A model generated the notes under the pieces. It made no database searches. It saw only the letters and a program-made list of their open reading frames with translations, and was not told where the DNA came from. From Shewanella pealeana ATCC 700345 (GTDB taxonomy: Bacteria > Pseudomonadota > Gammaproteobacteria > Enterobacterales > Shewanellaceae): 64,000 nt of DNA. The DNA lies in assembly GCF_000018285.1 (NCBI RefSeq), contig NC_009901.1, positions 1,549,001-1,613,000 on the forward strand. Direction: 5' to 3'. Made by a program: the position numbers and the translations under genes. Every line of letters begins with the position of its first letter. Position 1 is the stretch's first letter. Below, one piece after another: positions 35,626 through 46,152 of this stretch.

Positions 35626-35890
35626 ATACCAATCAGTATAAGAAGTTGATCTACTCAGAGCGTTTTTGGCAAACTAATTCAAGGCGAATAACTGAAAGAA
35701 TGGTTGCTCCCTTGTGAAGTTGTTCAACGCAGAAGTAGGCAGCCAAAAACGCTCCAGAATGGCGAGTTTTAGCGGCTCTGATACTGCGTTAACAAGCTTA
35801 AACGTAGAATAACTATGCTCTTCACTCGTTGCCTTGCCTCAGAACCGCTAAACTCTCGCTGAGCGACCAAATCTTTATACTGATTGGTAT
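35626..35890. mobile_element. MITE-like element with terminal inverted repeats
   Basis: A 265-base non-coding block is bounded by perfect 15-base inverted repeats: ATACCAATCAGTATA (35626-35640) and its complement at 35876-35890. The similarity continues imperfectly inward (GATCTACTCAGAG against GGTCGCTCAGCGAG), giving ends of about 35 bases. The left flank has an extra half-end (TGATTGGTAT at 35615-35624), as if inserted in or next to another copy. It encodes no transposase. The same end motif appears weakly after aceB. Confidence 0.7.
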
Positions 35891-35927
35891 AACTGCCGAA
35901 TATTGCTAGCGATAGAGTTTAGATATT

Positions 35928-35953
35928 AAAAAAGGGAGCCAAGCTCCCTTTTT
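35928..35953 (-). terminator. Terminator of the CNNM gene
   Basis: AAAAAGGGAGC pairs with GCTCCCTTTTT across a 3-base loop, 30 bases past the stop of the minus-strand gene. A and T tracts make it usable in both directions. Confidence 0.8.
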
Positions 35954-35980
35954 AGTAACCAACAATTTGGTTAACAGATA

Positions 35981-37051
35981 TTAGCGCTCTTCTTTTTCGA
36001 AATCGCCATCATCAGATAATACTATGCCTTTGTCTTTCATGCGGCGACTCCATAACTTACGTGCAAATTGCTGCATGTCTGTTACAGGGTCGTTTGAATC
36101 GACAATCTCAAGGCCGAGTAATGATTCAACGATATCTTCTAAGGTAACAATACCTTCGTGAGAACCGTATTCATCTACTACCATAGCAATCTTAGTATTT
36201 CGCTTAATCATTAGCTCAAATAGAGGCAAAATCTTGGCGGTCTCTGGGATCACCAATAGGCTCTTCTTAAGCACGGCGATCGACTCTTTTGGAGTGTTAC
36301 GCTCAGCAAGCAAAATATCGTTTCTATTCACGTAACCAATAATGTTATCTGGCTCTTGGTCATAGACAGGAATTCGAGTAAAAGGTTTTGCCATGTACTG
36401 ACGTGTAAACTGATCCTGAGTTAAGTCGGTAGGCAGTCTAAACAATACTGTTCTTGGCGTCATGATAGCGGTTACAGGCATTTCTTTAACCGACAGCATC
36501 TGAGTCAAAATCTTTGACTCTTGCTCATCAAGCTCTCCAGATGCACGACCAATCTCTGCCATCGCACTCATCTCTTGACGAATGTACTGACCTTCATCGC
36601 CTTTGCCCATCAGTTTAGTAACTTGATTAGACATCCAGATAAGAGGCAAGGTACTTCGTTCCATCCAAACCAAGGCGATAGATACAGTTGGAGCGAGTGA
36701 ACGCCAGTAGTTTGCACCTAGGGTCTTAGGGATGATCTCTGAGAAGAAGAGAATTAAGAAGGTAAGAACACCAGAAAATACGCCTAACATCTCATCGCCA
36801 AATACCTTAGCCGCTTGCGCACCAGCAACTGCAGCACCGACGGTGTGAGCGATAGTGTTTAAGGTCAGGATTGAAACGAGTGGAGATTCAACATTCTCTT
36901 TTTGCTTACGTAATCTATTAGCTGCACCTGGATTGGTTTTAGTTAATGAGGCTATGTAACTTGGTGTCACTGAAAGCAATACGGCTTCAAACACACTACA
37001 AAGAAAAGAGACGGTTATCGCGACAAATATTATAATGATAAGGGTTATCAT
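35981..37051 (-). CDS. CNNM/CorB-type membrane protein with CBS pair
   Basis: A 356-residue protein: an N-terminal DUF21 (CNNM) transmembrane domain with about four hydrophobic segments in residues 1-135 (ITLIIIIFVAITVSFLCSVF first; FFSEIIPKTLGANY is the conserved end), then a CBS-domain pair (MTPRTVLFRLPTDLT; MVVDEYGSHEGIVTLEDIVESLLG). Relatives include CorB/CorC Mg2+ and Co2+ efflux proteins and archaeal Mg2+ transporters. The usual C-terminal CorC_HlyC domain is missing, which is normal for the short subfamily. Divalent-cation transport is family inference. Confidence 0.9.
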   Translation of the reverse strand: MITLIIIIFVAITVSFLCSVFEAVLLSVTPSYIASLTKTNPGAANRLRKQKENVESPLVSILTLNTIAHTVGAAVAGAQAAKVFGDEMLGVFSGVLTFLILFFSEIIPKTLGANYWRSLAPTVSIALVWMERSTLPLIWMSNQVTKLMGKGDEGQYIRQEMSAMAEIGRASGELDEQESKILTQMLSVKEMPVTAIMTPRTVLFRLPTDLTQDQFTRQYMAKPFTRIPVYDQEPDNIIGYVNRNDILLAERNTPKESIAVLKKSLLVIPETAKILPLFELMIKRNTKIAMVVDEYGSHEGIVTLEDIVESLLGLEIVDSNDPVTDMQQFARKLWSRRMKDKGIVLSDDGDFEKEER

Positions 37052-37211
37052 AAAGGTGAAATTACACCTCCAAATGGCAGACCAAAAGTAGTCTGCGCGG
37101 ATTCTAGCACAGCTTTTTAACTTTGGTGATAGCCCACTGGCTAATATTTGTTAAGATCTGTATAATTCGCCGCCCGCAAGCAGGTTTTAGGTTTTTTTGA
37201 GGTTAGACTAA

Positions 37212-38333
37212 ATGAGTGAAAAGAAGATCAATTTATTGGATCTTGATCGTAAAGCATTAAGAGCGCTATTTACCGAAATGGGTGAAAAGCCATTCCGTGC
37301 TGATCAATTGATGAAATGGATTTATCATTTTGGCGTTAGTGACTTCGAAGAAATGACGAACATTAACAAAGTATTGCGCGCTAAACTTGCCGCGAAATGC
37401 GAAATCGTCGCCCCTGAAATTTCAAGTTATCAAAAGTCTGTTGATGGCACAATTAAGTTCGCTATCAACGTTGGTGATGGTCAAGAAGTTGAAACGGTTT
37501 ATATCCCTGAAGATGACCGTGCCACGCTATGTGTATCGTCGCAAGTGGGTTGTGCCCTAGAGTGTACTTTCTGCTCAACGGCGCAGCAAGGCTTTAACCG
37601 TAACCTAACGGTTGCAGAGATCGTAGGCCAAATTTGGCGCGTTGCCGACTTTATCGGTTTCGTGAAAGACACAGGTGAACGTCCAATCACAAACGTTGTG
37701 ATGATGGGCATGGGTGAACCATTACTCAACTTAAAGAATGTGATCCCAGCGATGGATATCATGTTGGATGATTTTGGTTTCAGCCTATCTAAGCGCCGTG
37801 TAACCTTATCGACATCAGGTGTTGTACCAGCTCTTGATAAATTGGGTGATGTACTAGACGTCGCATTAGCCGTGAGTATTCACGCACCTAATGATGAGCT
37901 GCGTGACGTATTGGTTCCAGTTAACAAAAAATATCCACTAGAAGAGTTCTTAGGGGGTATTCGTCGCTATATCGCTAAATCTAATGCTAACCGCGGTCGC
38001 GTCACCGTTGAGTACGTCATGCTAGATCATATTAATGACAGTACAGATCAGGCTCATGAGTTAGCTAAGCTGATGAAAGATACGCCGTGTAAGGTTAACC
38101 TTATTCCGTTTAACCCATACCCGGGTTCTCCATATGGGCGTTCATCGAACTCTCGTATCGATAGATTCTCGAAAGTCTTGATGGAATATGGCCTAACCGT
38201 TATCGTTCGTAAGACTCGTGGTGACGATATCGATGCTGCATGTGGTCAGTTAGCGGGTGACATTCGCGATAGAACCAAACGTTTAGCAAAAAAACAAATG
38301 CAACAAAATCAAATTTCAGTCACAATAAACTAA
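37212..38333 (+). CDS. rlmN: 23S rRNA m2A2503 / tRNA m2A37 methyltransferase RlmN
   Basis: A 373-residue radical SAM enzyme. The cluster-binding motif is [11 protein letters not shown], the GEPLLN motif follows, and the C-terminal Cys in [10 protein letters not shown] is the methyl-carrying residue of the ping-pong mechanism. It methylates A2503 of 23S rRNA at C2 and tRNA A37. Length is as in E. coli (384). First gene of the conserved rlmN-pilW-rodZ-ispG-hisS-yfgM-bamB-der run. Confidence 0.98.
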   Translation: MSEKKINLLDLDRKALRALFTEMGEKPFRADQLMKWIYHFGVSDFEEMTNINKVLRAKLAAKCEIVAPEISSYQKSVDGTIKFAINVGDGQEVETVYIPEDDRATLCVSSQVGCALECTFCSTAQQGFNRNLTVAEIVGQIWRVADFIGFVKDTGERPITNVVMMGMGEPLLNLKNVIPAMDIMLDDFGFSLSKRRVTLSTSGVVPALDKLGDVLDVALAVSIHAPNDELRDVLVPVNKKYPLEEFLGGIRRYIAKSNANRGRVTVEYVMLDHINDSTDQAHELAKLMKDTPCKVNLIPFNPYPGSPYGRSSNSRIDRFSKVLMEYGLTVIVRKTRGDDIDAACGQLAGDIRDRTKRLAKKQMQQNQISVTIN

Positions 38334-38364
38334 CTCTTTGTATCTACTGATAGATGACTGTTAG

Positions 38365-39165
38365 ATGGGCTTAAAAATGAATCAGAGTAAGCTGGTATTG
38401 CCGCTGGTATTAATCCTGTCGTCAGTGATGACAACAGGGTGTGTTACCCAAGATACCTATGCGGGTACCGATACGCCAGTCTCTGAAAGAAAAGTGGATA
38501 AAGTTGCCGCTGCACGTCAGCGAATACAACTTGGTCTGACCTATCTACAAAAAGGCAATAGTGAACAAGCCAAAGCCAACCTCGATCGAGCATTGGCTTT
38601 TGCACCCAATTTGGAAGAAGTGCACATTGCTTTTGCTTATTACTACCAGTCTGTCGGTGAATTAGAAAAAACAGAGCAAGCATACAGAGAAGCGATCGAC
38701 TCAAGTGATGCAACGGGTGATTCATACAATAACTTCGGTGCATTTTTGTGTCAGCAAGGTAAATATGCTGAGTCTGAGAAGATGTTTCTAAAAGCTGTTG
38801 ACCAGCCTCTGTATACCCGTTCGGCTTCAACCTATGAAAACCTCGGTATTTGTAGCCGTAAAGCCGGACAAATGAGTAAAGCGCAGTCTTATTTTGCGAT
38901 GGCACTAAACTACGATCCTAGAAGACGTACCTCACTAATCGAGCTGACAGAGATCGATTATGAAGAGGGCAAATATGCCGAGGCGAGAGAACAACTTTCT
39001 CGCTATCATAGAGTGGCTGCAGAATCTGCAGGCAGTTTGGCACTCGGGATTAAAATTGAACAAGGTTTGAATGACCAAGAAGCGGTTAGACGGTTCGGTA
39101 TCTTACTACTGGCAAAGTTTCCGCAGTCTGTTCAGGCCAAAGAATATCGGGCTAGTATGCATTAA
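38365..39165 (+). CDS. pilW: Type IV pilus assembly lipoprotein PilW (PilF)
   Basis: A 266-residue TPR lipoprotein. A signal sequence with lipobox TTGC (VMTTGC) precedes about six TPR motifs (RIQLGLTYLQKGNSEQAKAN; YNNFGAFLCQQGKYAESEKM). PilW/PilF is needed for secretin (PilQ) multimer assembly at the outer membrane. Start may be the ATG at 38365 or the one at 38377; neither has a strong Shine-Dalgarno. Its TAA overlaps the rodZ ATG by one base. Confidence 0.95.
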   Translation: MGLKMNQSKLVLPLVLILSSVMTTGCVTQDTYAGTDTPVSERKVDKVAAARQRIQLGLTYLQKGNSEQAKANLDRALAFAPNLEEVHIAFAYYYQSVGELEKTEQAYREAIDSSDATGDSYNNFGAFLCQQGKYAESEKMFLKAVDQPLYTRSASTYENLGICSRKAGQMSKAQSYFAMALNYDPRRRTSLIELTEIDYEEGKYAEAREQLSRYHRVAAESAGSLALGIKIEQGLNDQEAVRRFGILLLAKFPQSVQAKEYRASMH

Positions 39166-40130
39166 TGAAAAATGAACAGAATCAAGAGCCCAATGTAGAT
39201 AATGAAAGCCTAGTGGATGAGCCGACGCTCACACTGGGCGTTTTGCTAAAAACAGCCCGCGAAAATAAGGGGCTGTCGATAGAGGCGATTGCAGCACAAT
39301 TGCATTTACGTCCCACTATCGTGCAAGAGATTGAGGCCGATAATTTAGAGGCAGTTGGCGCAGCAACTTATGTGCGCGGCTATGTGAAAAACTACGCTCG
39401 GGCAGTGCAGGCCGACCCGTTTACCGTACAAGAGTGCTTAAATAAGCAACTTGCGAATGACGATGAGCCATCGATGCAGAGTTTTTCTCGCAAGACCACA
39501 CGTCAGGCTCGTGATGGCCGCTTGATGGCGTTGACCTATCTTATCGTGTTTGTGCTGTTAGCATTAATGGTCTGGTGGTGGTTCCAAAAGTCTTCGCTAG
39601 AGACTGCGGTTGATTATTCACAACCAACGGCAGAAGAGGTGGCAGCATCGGTACAGCTACCTGATTCGAGCCCTGCTGAGCCATTGCTGGTTGCTCATCA
39701 AGATTCTGCTGTTGAACAGTTCTCAGAAGCTGTTGATGAGGCATCGCAACTTGCGAATGAGGGCAGCCAAGCTGAAACTGATTTTACAGCGGTGCTCTCT
39801 GAGCCTGTTTTAGCTGAAACGGTTCAATCAGATACTTCTTCTGCAGACATAGCACCGTCTGTTACAACAGATGCCACAGCAGGCTCATCGCTAAAATTAA
39901 GCCTAACAGGAGACTGCTGGATTAAAATCGCCGATGCGACAGGCAAGACCCTAGTCAGCGATCTTAGGAAAGCCGGTAGCGAGATTAACTTAGTTGGGGC
40001 AGAGCCGTTTTCGGTGACGTTAGGCGCCCCTCAAGTAGTCAATATCCAACTAAATGGTAAAGCGATTAGTTTGGAGCAGTATCCTAGCGGTAAGGTGGCG
40101 AGATTAACGTTGCCACTCGCAGGACAATAA
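39165..40130 (+). CDS. rodZ: Cell-shape protein RodZ
   Basis: A 321-residue protein with an N-terminal Cro/C1-type HTH (LGVLLKTARENKGLSIEAIA), one transmembrane helix at about 125-143 (TYLIVFVLLALMVWWWF), a variable acidic linker and a C-terminal DUF4115 periplasmic domain (LKLSLTGDCWIKIADATGK). RodZ links MreB to the elongasome. It is translationally coupled to pilW. Confidence 0.97.
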   Translation: MKNEQNQEPNVDNESLVDEPTLTLGVLLKTARENKGLSIEAIAAQLHLRPTIVQEIEADNLEAVGAATYVRGYVKNYARAVQADPFTVQECLNKQLANDDEPSMQSFSRKTTRQARDGRLMALTYLIVFVLLALMVWWWFQKSSLETAVDYSQPTAEEVAASVQLPDSSPAEPLLVAHQDSAVEQFSEAVDEASQLANEGSQAETDFTAVLSEPVLAETVQSDTSSADIAPSVTTDATAGSSLKLSLTGDCWIKIADATGKTLVSDLRKAGSEINLVGAEPFSVTLGAPQVVNIQLNGKAISLEQYPSGKVARLTLPLAGQ

Positions 40131-40151
40131 CGGATCACAGAGCACAAAACG

Positions 40152-41267
40152 ATGTATAACGAATCTCCTATTATCAGACGCAAATCAAGCCGCATTTATG
40201 TAGGCAATGTACCTATTGGTGATGGTGCCCCAATCGCGGTACAGTCAATGACCAATACTCGTACAACAGATGTTGAAGCGACGGTTGCGCAAATTAAGGC
40301 GTTAGAAAATGTTGGTGCAGACATTGTTCGCGTTTCAGTGCCAACCATGGACGCGGCCGAAGCCTTTAAGCTGATCAAACAGCAAACATCAATACCTTTA
40401 ATCGCCGATATTCATTTTGACTACCGTATCGCCCTTAAAGTAGCTGAATATGGCGTGGACTGCTTGCGTATTAATCCAGGTAATATCGGTAACGAAGAGC
40501 GTATTCGTAGCGTAGTTGAATGTGCGCGCGATATGAATATTCCTATTCGTATCGGTGTGAACGGCGGTTCATTAGAGAAAGATCTGATGGATAAATACAA
40601 AGAGCCAACACCAGAAGCTCTACTTGAGTCAGCAATGCGTCACGTAGATATTCTTGACCGTTTGAACTTCGATCAGTTTAAGGTCAGTGTTAAGGCATCG
40701 GACGTGTTCTTAGCGGTAGAGTCATACCGTTTACTGGCTAAGCAAATCGTGCAGCCATTGCACCTTGGTATTACCGAAGCGGGCGGCGCGCGTGCTGGTT
40801 CAGTGAAGTCTGCCGTAGGTCTAGGCATGCTACTTGCCGATGGTATAGGTGACACGCTACGTATTTCATTGGCGGCCGATCCAGTCGAAGAGATCAAAGT
40901 CGGCTTCGACATCCTAAAGTCGCTACGTATTCGCTCACGCGGGATTAACTTTATCGCTTGCCCATCGTGTTCGCGCCAAGAGTTTGATGTGATCTCAACG
41001 GTAAACGAGTTAGAGCAGCGCCTAGAAGATATCGTGACGCCTATGGATGTATCTATCATTGGCTGTGTAGTCAATGGCCCAGGTGAAGCCTTGGTATCAG
41101 ATATCGGTCTTACTGGTGGTAACCGCATGAGCGGTTATTACGACGATGGTGTGCGCCAGAAAGAGCGTTTTGACAATACCAATATTGTCGATTCGTTAGA
41201 GGCAAAGATCCGCGCTAAAGCGGCCATTGTTGCGGGTCGCATTCCGGCTCAAGATTTAAATAAGTAA
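40152..41267 (+). CDS. ispG: (E)-4-hydroxy-3-methylbut-2-enyl diphosphate synthase
   Basis: A 371-residue IspG (GcpE), the sixth enzyme of the MEP isoprenoid pathway. N-terminal TIM barrel ([20 protein letters not shown]) and C-terminal 4Fe-4S domain with [10 protein letters not shown] and [10 protein letters not shown] supplying the three Cys ligands. Length is as in E. coli (372). It lies between rodZ and hisS, as in enterics and other Shewanella. Confidence 0.98.
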   Translation: MYNESPIIRRKSSRIYVGNVPIGDGAPIAVQSMTNTRTTDVEATVAQIKALENVGADIVRVSVPTMDAAEAFKLIKQQTSIPLIADIHFDYRIALKVAEYGVDCLRINPGNIGNEERIRSVVECARDMNIPIRIGVNGGSLEKDLMDKYKEPTPEALLESAMRHVDILDRLNFDQFKVSVKASDVFLAVESYRLLAKQIVQPLHLGITEAGGARAGSVKSAVGLGMLLADGIGDTLRISLAADPVEEIKVGFDILKSLRIRSRGINFIACPSCSRQEFDVISTVNELEQRLEDIVTPMDVSIIGCVVNGPGEALVSDIGLTGGNRMSGYYDDGVRQKERFDNTNIVDSLEAKIRAKAAIVAGRIPAQDLNK

Positions 41268-41277
41268 CGACAATTGC

Positions 41278-41312
41278 ATCACAACCCTGCAGCGTGGGCT
41301 TGTGATTTTTTT
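41278..41312 (+). terminator. Terminator of the rlmN-ispG unit
   Basis: ATCACAA-CCC pairs with GGG-C-TTGTGAT (one bulged C), followed by seven T. Confidence 0.8.
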
Positions 41313-41329
41313 ATGGCTGAATGCACCTG

Positions 41330-41359
41330 TTGTACGTTTAGTCTCGAAACGCCTATAAT
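41330..41359 (+). promoter_or_regulatory. hisS promoter
   Basis: TTGTAC (41330-41335) and TATAAT (41354-41359) are 18 bases apart; transcription would start near 41366. It should drive hisS-yfgM-bamB and perhaps der. Confidence 0.65.
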
Positions 41360-41375
41360 GCGAGGCGTTTTTTAA
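41348..41375 (+). terminator. Terminator-like hairpin overlapping the hisS promoter
   Basis: AACGCCT (41348-41354) pairs with AGGCGTT (41363-41369), followed by TTT, AA and a T run. The promoter -10 box lies in its left arm and loop, so only transcripts coming from upstream contain the full hairpin. Confidence 0.6.
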
Positions 41376-41406
41376 TTTTTATATAGCAAACTTGACGAGT
41401 CGAATA

Positions 41407-42681
41407 GTGGCAAAACAGATCCAAGCGATTCGCGGAATGAATGACATTCTGCCTACCCAAAGTCCTTTATGGCAAAAACTTGAAACCGTATTACGTGACA
41501 CTGTTGGGTCATATGGTTACAGCGAAATTCGTACTCCTATCGTTGAAAGTACAGATCTCTTTAAGCGCTCTATCGGTGAAGTAACTGATATCGTTGAAAA
41601 AGAGATGTATACCTTTGAAGATCGAAACGGTGACAGCTTAACCCTACGTCCAGAAGGCACTGCCTCTACGGTACGTGCGGGTAACGAACACGGTTTGCTA
41701 TACAACCAAGAGCAGCGTCTTTGGTATATGGGACCAATGTTCCGCCACGAACGCCCACAAAAAGGCCGTTACCGTCAATTCCACCAATTTGGTGTTGAAG
41801 TTTACGGCATTCCTACTGCCGATATCGACGCTGAAGTCTTGATGCTATCAGCCAAGCTTTGGGAAAAACTCGGTATTACTGAGCATGTGACCCTAGAGCT
41901 AAATACTTTAGGTGATACTGAAGAGCGCGCCGCATACCGTGATGCCTTGATTGCTTTCTTAGAGCAACACAAAGAGGTGTTAGACGAAGATAGCCAGCGC
42001 CGCATGTACAGTAACCCACTGCGCGTTTTGGACTCTAAGAATGCCGATGTACAGGCACTTCTAGCCGATGCGCCAGTGCTAATGGATTATTTCGGTGAAG
42101 ACACGCGTTCACATTTTTCACATTTATGTGAACTCTTAGAGGCTGTCGGCATCCAATACACAATCAATCCTCGCCTAGTGCGCGGTTTAGATTATTATAA
42201 TCGCACGGTTTTTGAGTGGGTGACATCGAGCCTAGGTTCGCAAGGTACAGTATTGGCCGGTGGTCGTTACGATGGTCTTGTTGGCCAGCTAGGTGGTAAG
42301 CCAACACCGGCAGTCGGTTTTGCAATGGGCCTTGAGCGCATCGTATTACTACTGCAAACACTTGAGCTCGACAAAGATATCGGTCCAGCTGTTGACGTAT
42401 ACGTGACAGCGATGGGTGATAACTGCAAAGTTGAAGCGATTAAGATTGCGCAAGAACTAAGAGCTAGCTTGCCAACTGCTAAAGTGATGAGCCATTGTGG
42501 TGGCGGTAACTTTAAGAAGCAGATGAAGCGAGCCGATAAGAGCGGTGCCTGCGTTGCACTGGTGATTGGTGAAGATGAACTTGCCAATAATCAAGTTGCA
42601 GTGAAACACCTTCGCGAAGATAAAGCACAAGAATTAGTTGCCCGTGATGCGTTGGCGACATATATTGCAGAGCTGATTTAA
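41407..42681 (+). CDS. hisS: Histidyl-tRNA synthetase
   Basis: A class II aminoacyl-tRNA synthetase of 424 residues. The GTG start at 41407 gives [15 protein letters not shown], matching the E. coli N-terminus; the TTG 15 bases upstream is unlikely. Motif 2 is [14 protein letters not shown], the histidine-specific [11 protein letters not shown] is present, and motif 3 is [11 protein letters not shown]. It charges tRNA-His. yfgM starts 14 bases after the stop. Confidence 0.98.
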   Translation: MAKQIQAIRGMNDILPTQSPLWQKLETVLRDTVGSYGYSEIRTPIVESTDLFKRSIGEVTDIVEKEMYTFEDRNGDSLTLRPEGTASTVRAGNEHGLLYNQEQRLWYMGPMFRHERPQKGRYRQFHQFGVEVYGIPTADIDAEVLMLSAKLWEKLGITEHVTLELNTLGDTEERAAYRDALIAFLEQHKEVLDEDSQRRMYSNPLRVLDSKNADVQALLADAPVLMDYFGEDTRSHFSHLCELLEAVGIQYTINPRLVRGLDYYNRTVFEWVTSSLGSQGTVLAGGRYDGLVGQLGGKPTPAVGFAMGLERIVLLLQTLELDKDIGPAVDVYVTAMGDNCKVEAIKIAQELRASLPTAKVMSHCGGGNFKKQMKRADKSGACVALVIGEDELANNQVAVKHLREDKAQELVARDALATYIAELI

Positions 42682-42695
42682 AAGGGGAAGAGTAA

Positions 42696-43316
42696 GTGGA
42701 AATTTATAGCACAGAAGATCAACAAGTAGATGCTATCAAACAGTTCTGGAAAGATTACGGTACCTCAATTGTTGTTGGCGCCGTTGTCGGTTTAGGTGGA
42801 TTATTCGGTTGGAATTATTATTCTGACTACCAAGTAGCGCAAGCAGAAGCGGCATCAGAGTCATTTCAGGCACTGAGCAGCCAAAACACTGCCGATACGG
42901 CGATGTTAACTGCGGCGGAGAACTTTGCCAAACAACATGGCCAGAAAGGTTATCAGTCTCTGCTTGAGTTGTTAGTGGCTAAATCTGCGGTAGAAAGTGG
43001 TGATCTAGCAAAAGGGGAAGTGACCCTTAAAAATGTTATCGCGACTAATGTTGATAACAGCATTGTGTTGATTGCCACTATGCGTCTTGCACGTGTACAG
43101 GCAGAGCTTGGTCAATATGCGACTGCGATCACCACCCTTGAACAAATTACCGATCCAGCATCGAAGGCTCAAAGAGATGAGCTAAAAGGTGATTTCTTAG
43201 TTCGCCAAGGTGAAACAGAGAAGGCAAAGGTTGCCTATCAAACTGCGGTAGACAATGGTGGCACTATGACAAGTCCAACATTACAAATGAAGCTTGATAA
43301 TCTGAACAAGGCATAA
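42696..43316 (+). CDS. yfgM: YfgM, SecYEG-associated chaperone-like protein
   Basis: A 206-residue inner-membrane protein with one N-terminal anchor (GTSIVVGAVVGLGGLFGWNYY, residues about 19-39) and a TPR-like periplasmic domain (DUF2133). In E. coli, YfgM with PpiD is an ancillary SecYEG subunit. Start is GTG with AAGGGGAAG upstream. It lies between hisS and bamB, as in E. coli. Confidence 0.95.
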   Translation: MEIYSTEDQQVDAIKQFWKDYGTSIVVGAVVGLGGLFGWNYYSDYQVAQAEAASESFQALSSQNTADTAMLTAAENFAKQHGQKGYQSLLELLVAKSAVESGDLAKGEVTLKNVIATNVDNSIVLIATMRLARVQAELGQYATAITTLEQITDPASKAQRDELKGDFLVRQGETEKAKVAYQTAVDNGGTMTSPTLQMKLDNLNKA

Positions 43317-43327
43317 GGAATCTGCCC

Positions 43328-44515
43328 ATGAAGTCTTGGTGCAAAACACTACTAGCATGCGGCATGAGCATAGGCATCTTGTCTGCTTGTTCTTCGAGTG
43401 ATGTAGAGGAAGATCCAGTTACACCACTTACTGAGATAGAAGCCAGCGTATTTCCAGAAGTAAACTGGAGTGCAAACGTCGGTAACGGCGTCGGTGATTA
43501 CTACTCTCGCTTACGCCCAGCAGCAAATTACGGCAAACTGTTTGTTGCAGACCGTTACGGTAAAGTTGAAGCGTTCGACGAAGTGACCGGTGAGCGTATT
43601 TGGCAAAATGATTTTAGCTCTGCATTTAGAGATAATGCATTAGCTAAAAACAAAGGTGCACGTTTAGCCGGTGGTGTAACAGCGTCACGTAACAAGGTAT
43701 TTGTGGGCGGAGAAAGCGGCCTTCTAGCGGCTTTTGATGAAGCAACTGGTGAAGCTGTTTGGCATGTCGTTGCTGGTGGTGAGCTGTTATCGGCACCTAC
43801 AGTAGGCGAAGATGTGGTTGTGGTTAATACCGGTGCGGGTACGTTAGAAGCGTTTGACGTGGAAGACGGAACTCAACAATGGGTATATGAAAACCAACTA
43901 CCGACCCTAACCCTGCGTGGTACGGGCGCCGCTTCTTATGAGGCCGGTGGTTTCTTTGTTGGCACCGCCGATGGTAAAATTGCTGTTGTGATCAAAAACA
44001 ATGGCCAGGCTGCATGGGAGCAGGCTATTTACACCCCAACGGGAGGCAATGAGTTCTCACGTATGGCCGATGTAGATATGAAGCCATTGCTTGTAGGTGA
44101 AAACCTATATGCCGTTAGTTACAACGGTAACTTAGTGTCTATGGAGATGCGCACTGGTCGTATCGTATGGTCACGCAGTTATTCGAGCTTCAATGAGTTA
44201 GCTTATTCGGGCGCAAGCCTATTTGTGGTCGACGATCACAGTCGTATTTATTCTGTTGATAGACGAAATGGTCTAGAGTTATGGAATAATGCAGAACTTG
44301 CTAACCGTAATTTAACCGCACCCGTGTCATTTAAAGATTACGTGGTTGTGGGTGATTTTGAGGGGTATCTACACTTCTTAAACAAGTCTGATGGTCAAAT
44401 CGTTGGACGTGTAGAAGTTGATAGCTCAGGTTTATACAGTCAGCCATTAGTTGTTAATGACAACCTATATGTGCAGACTCGTGGTGGAAAAGTGGTTCGA
44501 GTCACACTTCCGTAA
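43328..44515 (+). CDS. bamB: Outer-membrane assembly lipoprotein BamB
   Basis: A 395-residue lipoprotein: signal with lipobox LSAC (Cys 21), then an eight-blade PQQ-type beta-propeller (repeats such as VEAFDEVTGERIWQ, LAAFDEATGEAVWH, IYSVDRRNGLELWN). BamB scaffolds substrates for BamA in outer-membrane protein insertion. Normal length. AAGGAA lies upstream of the ATG, and a strong terminator follows. Confidence 0.97.
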   Translation: MKSWCKTLLACGMSIGILSACSSSDVEEDPVTPLTEIEASVFPEVNWSANVGNGVGDYYSRLRPAANYGKLFVADRYGKVEAFDEVTGERIWQNDFSSAFRDNALAKNKGARLAGGVTASRNKVFVGGESGLLAAFDEATGEAVWHVVAGGELLSAPTVGEDVVVVNTGAGTLEAFDVEDGTQQWVYENQLPTLTLRGTGAASYEAGGFFVGTADGKIAVVIKNNGQAAWEQAIYTPTGGNEFSRMADVDMKPLLVGENLYAVSYNGNLVSMEMRTGRIVWSRSYSSFNELAYSGASLFVVDDHSRIYSVDRRNGLELWNNAELANRNLTAPVSFKDYVVVGDFEGYLHFLNKSDGQIVGRVEVDSSGLYSQPLVVNDNLYVQTRGGKVVRVTLP

Positions 44516-44538
44516 GCCAAATCGTTAGACATGATAAG

Positions 44539-44568
44539 GCCCCTGGATGTGTATGCCGGGGGCTTTTT
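44539..44568 (+). terminator. Terminator of the hisS-bamB unit
   Basis: GCCCC (44539-44543) pairs with GGGGC (44559-44563), with TGG/CCG extending the stem, followed by TTTTT. Confidence 0.75.
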
Positions 44569-44601
44569 AGTTATTAGAAAATGAGTAATAGAGGCAATTA
44601 A

Positions 44602-46074
44602 ATGATTCCTGTTGTGGCCCTAGTTGGGCGACCAAACGTTGGTAAGTCGACCCTTTTTAACCGACTTACCCGTACCAGAGATGCGCTTGTCGCTGACTTT
44701 CCTGGGCTAACTCGGGATCGTAAATACGGCCGAGCACATCTTGCAGGTTACGAGTTCATCGTGGTCGATACCGGCGGTATTGATGGCACCGAAGAAGGGA
44801 TTGAGACTCGCATGGCCGAGCAATCTCTCGCTGCGATTGAAGAAGCAGATGTGGTGCTATTTTTGACCGACGCTCGCGCTGGCTTAACGGCTGCCGATCT
44901 TGCGATTGCTCAACATTTACGTAGTCGTGAAAAAACCACTTTCGTGGTGGCCAACAAAGTTGACGGTATCGATGCTGATTCAGCTTGTGCTGAATTCTGG
45001 TCACTAGGCCTTGGTGAAGTTTACCAAATGGCTGCGGCTCAAGGCCGTGGTGTAACCAACATGATCGAGTATTCGTTAGCGCCATACGCAGAAGCGATGG
45101 GCATCGTTAAGCAAGAAGACGGTGACGATGACGAAGAAGAGCGCGAATACACCGAAGAGCAAGCAGAAGCGGAGCAGAAGCGTCTGCAAGACTTGCCTAT
45201 TAAGCTTGCTATCATCGGTAAGCCTAACGTTGGTAAATCAACGCTAACTAACCGTATTTTGGGCGAAGAGCGCGTTGTAGTATATGACGAGCCAGGCACC
45301 ACTCGTGACAGTATTTACATTCCTATGGAACGTCAGGGCCGTGAATACGTATTGATTGACACCGCGGGTGTACGTCGTCGTAGTAAGGTTCATGAAACTG
45401 TTGAGAAGTTCTCAGTTATTAAGACCCTTAAAGCGGTTGAAGACAGTAACGTAGTATTACTTGTTATCGATGCCCGTGAAGGTATTGCCGAGCAAGACCT
45501 AGGTCTATTAGGCTTCGTGCTAAACGCTGGCCGTGCATTGGTTATCGCCATCAACAAGTGGGATGGTATCGACCAAAACATTAAAGACCGTGTGAAGACA
45601 GAGCTTGACCGTCGTCTAGGCTTTATCGATTTTGCGCGTATTCACTTTATCTCTGCACTTCATGGTACAGGTGTGGGTCACTTGTTCGAGTCAATCGAAG
45701 AAGCCTATGACAGTGCGACGCGCCGCGTAAGTACGTCAATGCTGACTCGTATCATGCAGATGTCACAAGACGATCACCAGCCACCATTGGTTAACGGTCG
45801 CCGCGTTAAGCTTAAATATGCTCACGCCGGTGGTTACAACCCTCCAATCGTGGTTGTACACGGTAACCAGGTTAAGAAGCTTCCTGATTCTTACAAGCGT
45901 TATATGATGAACTACTTCCGTCGTTCATTGAAGGTGATTGGTACACCAATCCAGTTACGTTTCCAAGAGGGTGGTAATCCGTTTGAGGGTATGAACTCTA
46001 AGAAGCTAACTGTGAGCCAAGAGCGTCGTCGTAAGCGTATGGTTGGCCATATTCGCGATAAGAATAAAGATTAA
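44602..46074 (+). CDS. der: Ribosome-assembly GTPase Der (EngA)
   Basis: A 490-residue protein with two tandem G domains: P-loops [12 protein letters not shown] (about residue 8) and [12 protein letters not shown] (about residue 210), each with DTGG/DTAG and NKVD/NKWD motifs. An acidic linker ([20 protein letters not shown]) separates them, and a KH-like domain follows. Der acts in 50S subunit maturation. Standard place after bamB. Confidence 0.98.
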   Translation: MIPVVALVGRPNVGKSTLFNRLTRTRDALVADFPGLTRDRKYGRAHLAGYEFIVVDTGGIDGTEEGIETRMAEQSLAAIEEADVVLFLTDARAGLTAADLAIAQHLRSREKTTFVVANKVDGIDADSACAEFWSLGLGEVYQMAAAQGRGVTNMIEYSLAPYAEAMGIVKQEDGDDDEEEREYTEEQAEAEQKRLQDLPIKLAIIGKPNVGKSTLTNRILGEERVVVYDEPGTTRDSIYIPMERQGREYVLIDTAGVRRRSKVHETVEKFSVIKTLKAVEDSNVVLLVIDAREGIAEQDLGLLGFVLNAGRALVIAINKWDGIDQNIKDRVKTELDRRLGFIDFARIHFISALHGTGVGHLFESIEEAYDSATRRVSTSMLTRIMQMSQDDHQPPLVNGRRVKLKYAHAGGYNPPIVVVHGNQVKKLPDSYKRYMMNYFRRSLKVIGTPIQLRFQEGGNPFEGMNSKKLTVSQERRRKRMVGHIRDKNKD

Positions 46075-46108
46075 TTCTTGTTCTTGATTGAAATAAGCAA
46101 AATAGCTT

Positions 46109-46136
46109 AAAAAAGGAACCTCAGGGTTCCTTTTTT
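46109..46136. terminator. Terminator after der
   Basis: GGAACC-TCAG-GGTTCC flanked by A6 and T6; works for der and for the convergent minus-strand gene. Confidence 0.85.
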
Positions 46137-46152
46137 GTTGTAGCCGTTCAGA

